A DNA stretch of 5,521 bases from an uncultured Chloroflexota bacterium (GTDB taxonomy: Bacteria > Chloroflexota > Dehalococcoidia > SM23-28-2 > RBG-16-64-32), in NCBI GenBank assembly GCA_913056415.1, contig CAJXNA010000141.1:1-5521 (forward strand), read 5' to 3'. Position numbers and translations under genes: made by a program. Of the stretch, positions 5,036 to 5,521 are shown in pieces; positions within the stretch are counted from its first letter, which is position 1, and each line of letters starts with the position of its first letter. The notes below the pieces were generated by a model that had not been told where the DNA came from, did no database searches, and saw only the letters and a program-made list of their open reading frames with translations.

Positions 5036-5520
5036 TCGGCTGGCGAAAAGGAAGAAGAGTCTGGGCAAGAAAAATCTTCGATAGGCGGACCCGCCAACGC
5101 CCGCCGCGCCGTACCCCGCGATACCCCCAGCCGCGCGCTGATCCCCTCCCAGGACGCCCCGCCCCGGCGGAGGGCGGCGACCTTCGCGCGGTCCACCGCC
5201 ACCCGGGGTCGCCCCAGCCGCCTCCCCTTCGCCCGGGCGTTCCGGAGGCCGGCGCGCACGCGCTCGGCGACCAGCCCCACTGCCGTCGAGCTGCGCTGCA
5301 CTTCGTAGAAGGGCTTCAGGTTGGCGGCGGCCGCGCCCAGTGCCAGGTCGAGCAGCGGCCGGTTCTCGCTTGCGTGGCCCGCGAAGATCAGCGGGTGCGG
5401 TTCGAGCTGGCGCCAGGCGATGCGCTTGCGCTGCGCCAGCGGATGCGCCTCGTGGCAGATGAGCACGTATTTGTCCTCGATCAGCGGCACGCTCTGCAGC
5501 TCCGGCGCGTGCGCGCCCGC
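5032..5520 (-). pseudogene. LysR substrate-binding domain fused in frame to a serine-recombinase C-terminus
   Basis: The frame is open past the right edge, so the GTG at 5490 is probably internal. Numbered from it, residues 1-75 read as part of a LysR-type regulator's ligand-binding domain: PLIEDKYVLICHEAHPLA, then a PHPLIF strand, RPLLDLAL, and YEVQRSSTAVGLVA, which in LysR proteins is followed by 'aGLGvalvP'. Instead, residues about 76-134 are the end of a Hin/resolvase-type recombinase: RVRAGLRNARAKGRRLGRPR, then a helix-turn-helix (ALRRGGASWEGISARLGVSRGTARRAL). The catalytic Ser domain of the recombinase and the rest of LysR are absent. I read it as a LysR gene cut by a rearrangement that joined a recombinase fragment in frame; the product is unlikely to work as either. 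An assembly chimera is possible. The last 20 or so residues look like read-through. Confidence 0.75.
5257..5271 (-). other. Probable recombination junction (LysR / recombinase)
   Basis: Homology switches from LysR to serine recombinase at about Ala75-Glu76-Arg77 of the hybrid frame (codons near 5260-5268). No target duplication or transposon end is visible, so the join looks like microhomology-driven or recombinase-driven rearrangement. The exact base cannot be set without the parent sequences. Confidence 0.5.
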
Positions 5521-5521
5521 C

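Noticed and set aside
1..5521. CRISPR array or retron
   Set aside because: No regularly spaced repeats and no Cas or reverse transcriptase motifs on either strand.

Overview
The window is accessory DNA from a high-GC bacterium: prophage remnant, putative cargo genes, a defence operon and a broken chromosomal gene lie next to each other. The phylum cannot be fixed. The LysR-type piece at the right edge looks proteobacterial, while the two exported proteins and the recombinase tail would fit several GC-rich soil or environmental phyla, so this may be transferred DNA or a mosaic.

Layout, left to right. (1) The 3' two-thirds or so of a phage terminase large subunit (2-1027, +), with an intact nuclease domain and no phage gene after it. 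(2) A GC-rich non-coding stretch with two overlapping inverted repeats, then a lipoprotein with an NTF2/SnoaL-like domain (1266-1748, -), which has its own promoter and lies between two direct copies of a 60-bp class repeat. (3) A secreted protein made of two tandem copies of one domain, each with a conserved Cys pair (2001-2753, +). (4) About 500 bp without a convincing gene, where composition drops from GC-rich to mixed; it ends in a promoter with a perfect -35 box and a leader of about 210 nt rich in stem-loops. (5) A compact co-directional cluster: a small staphylococcal-nuclease-like protein (3260-3532), a three-helix membrane protein of the Pycsar effector type (3574-4137) and a class III nucleotide cyclase (4142-5035). 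(6) On the opposite strand, sharing a CTAG stop with the cyclase, a hybrid frame (5032-5520): a LysR substrate-binding domain fused in frame to the DNA-binding tail of a serine recombinase.

The main biological unit is the Pycsar-like antiphage module. On infection the cyclase would make a cyclic pyrimidine nucleotide (cCMP or cUMP), which would trigger the membrane effector to damage the inner membrane and abort the infection. The unusual point is the small nuclease-like gene at the head of the apparent operon, which is not a described Pycsar component. The phage terminase on one side and the recombinase junction on the other suggest that the module sits in a mobile or decayed island. All functional assignments rest on motif reading alone; no database search was possible.
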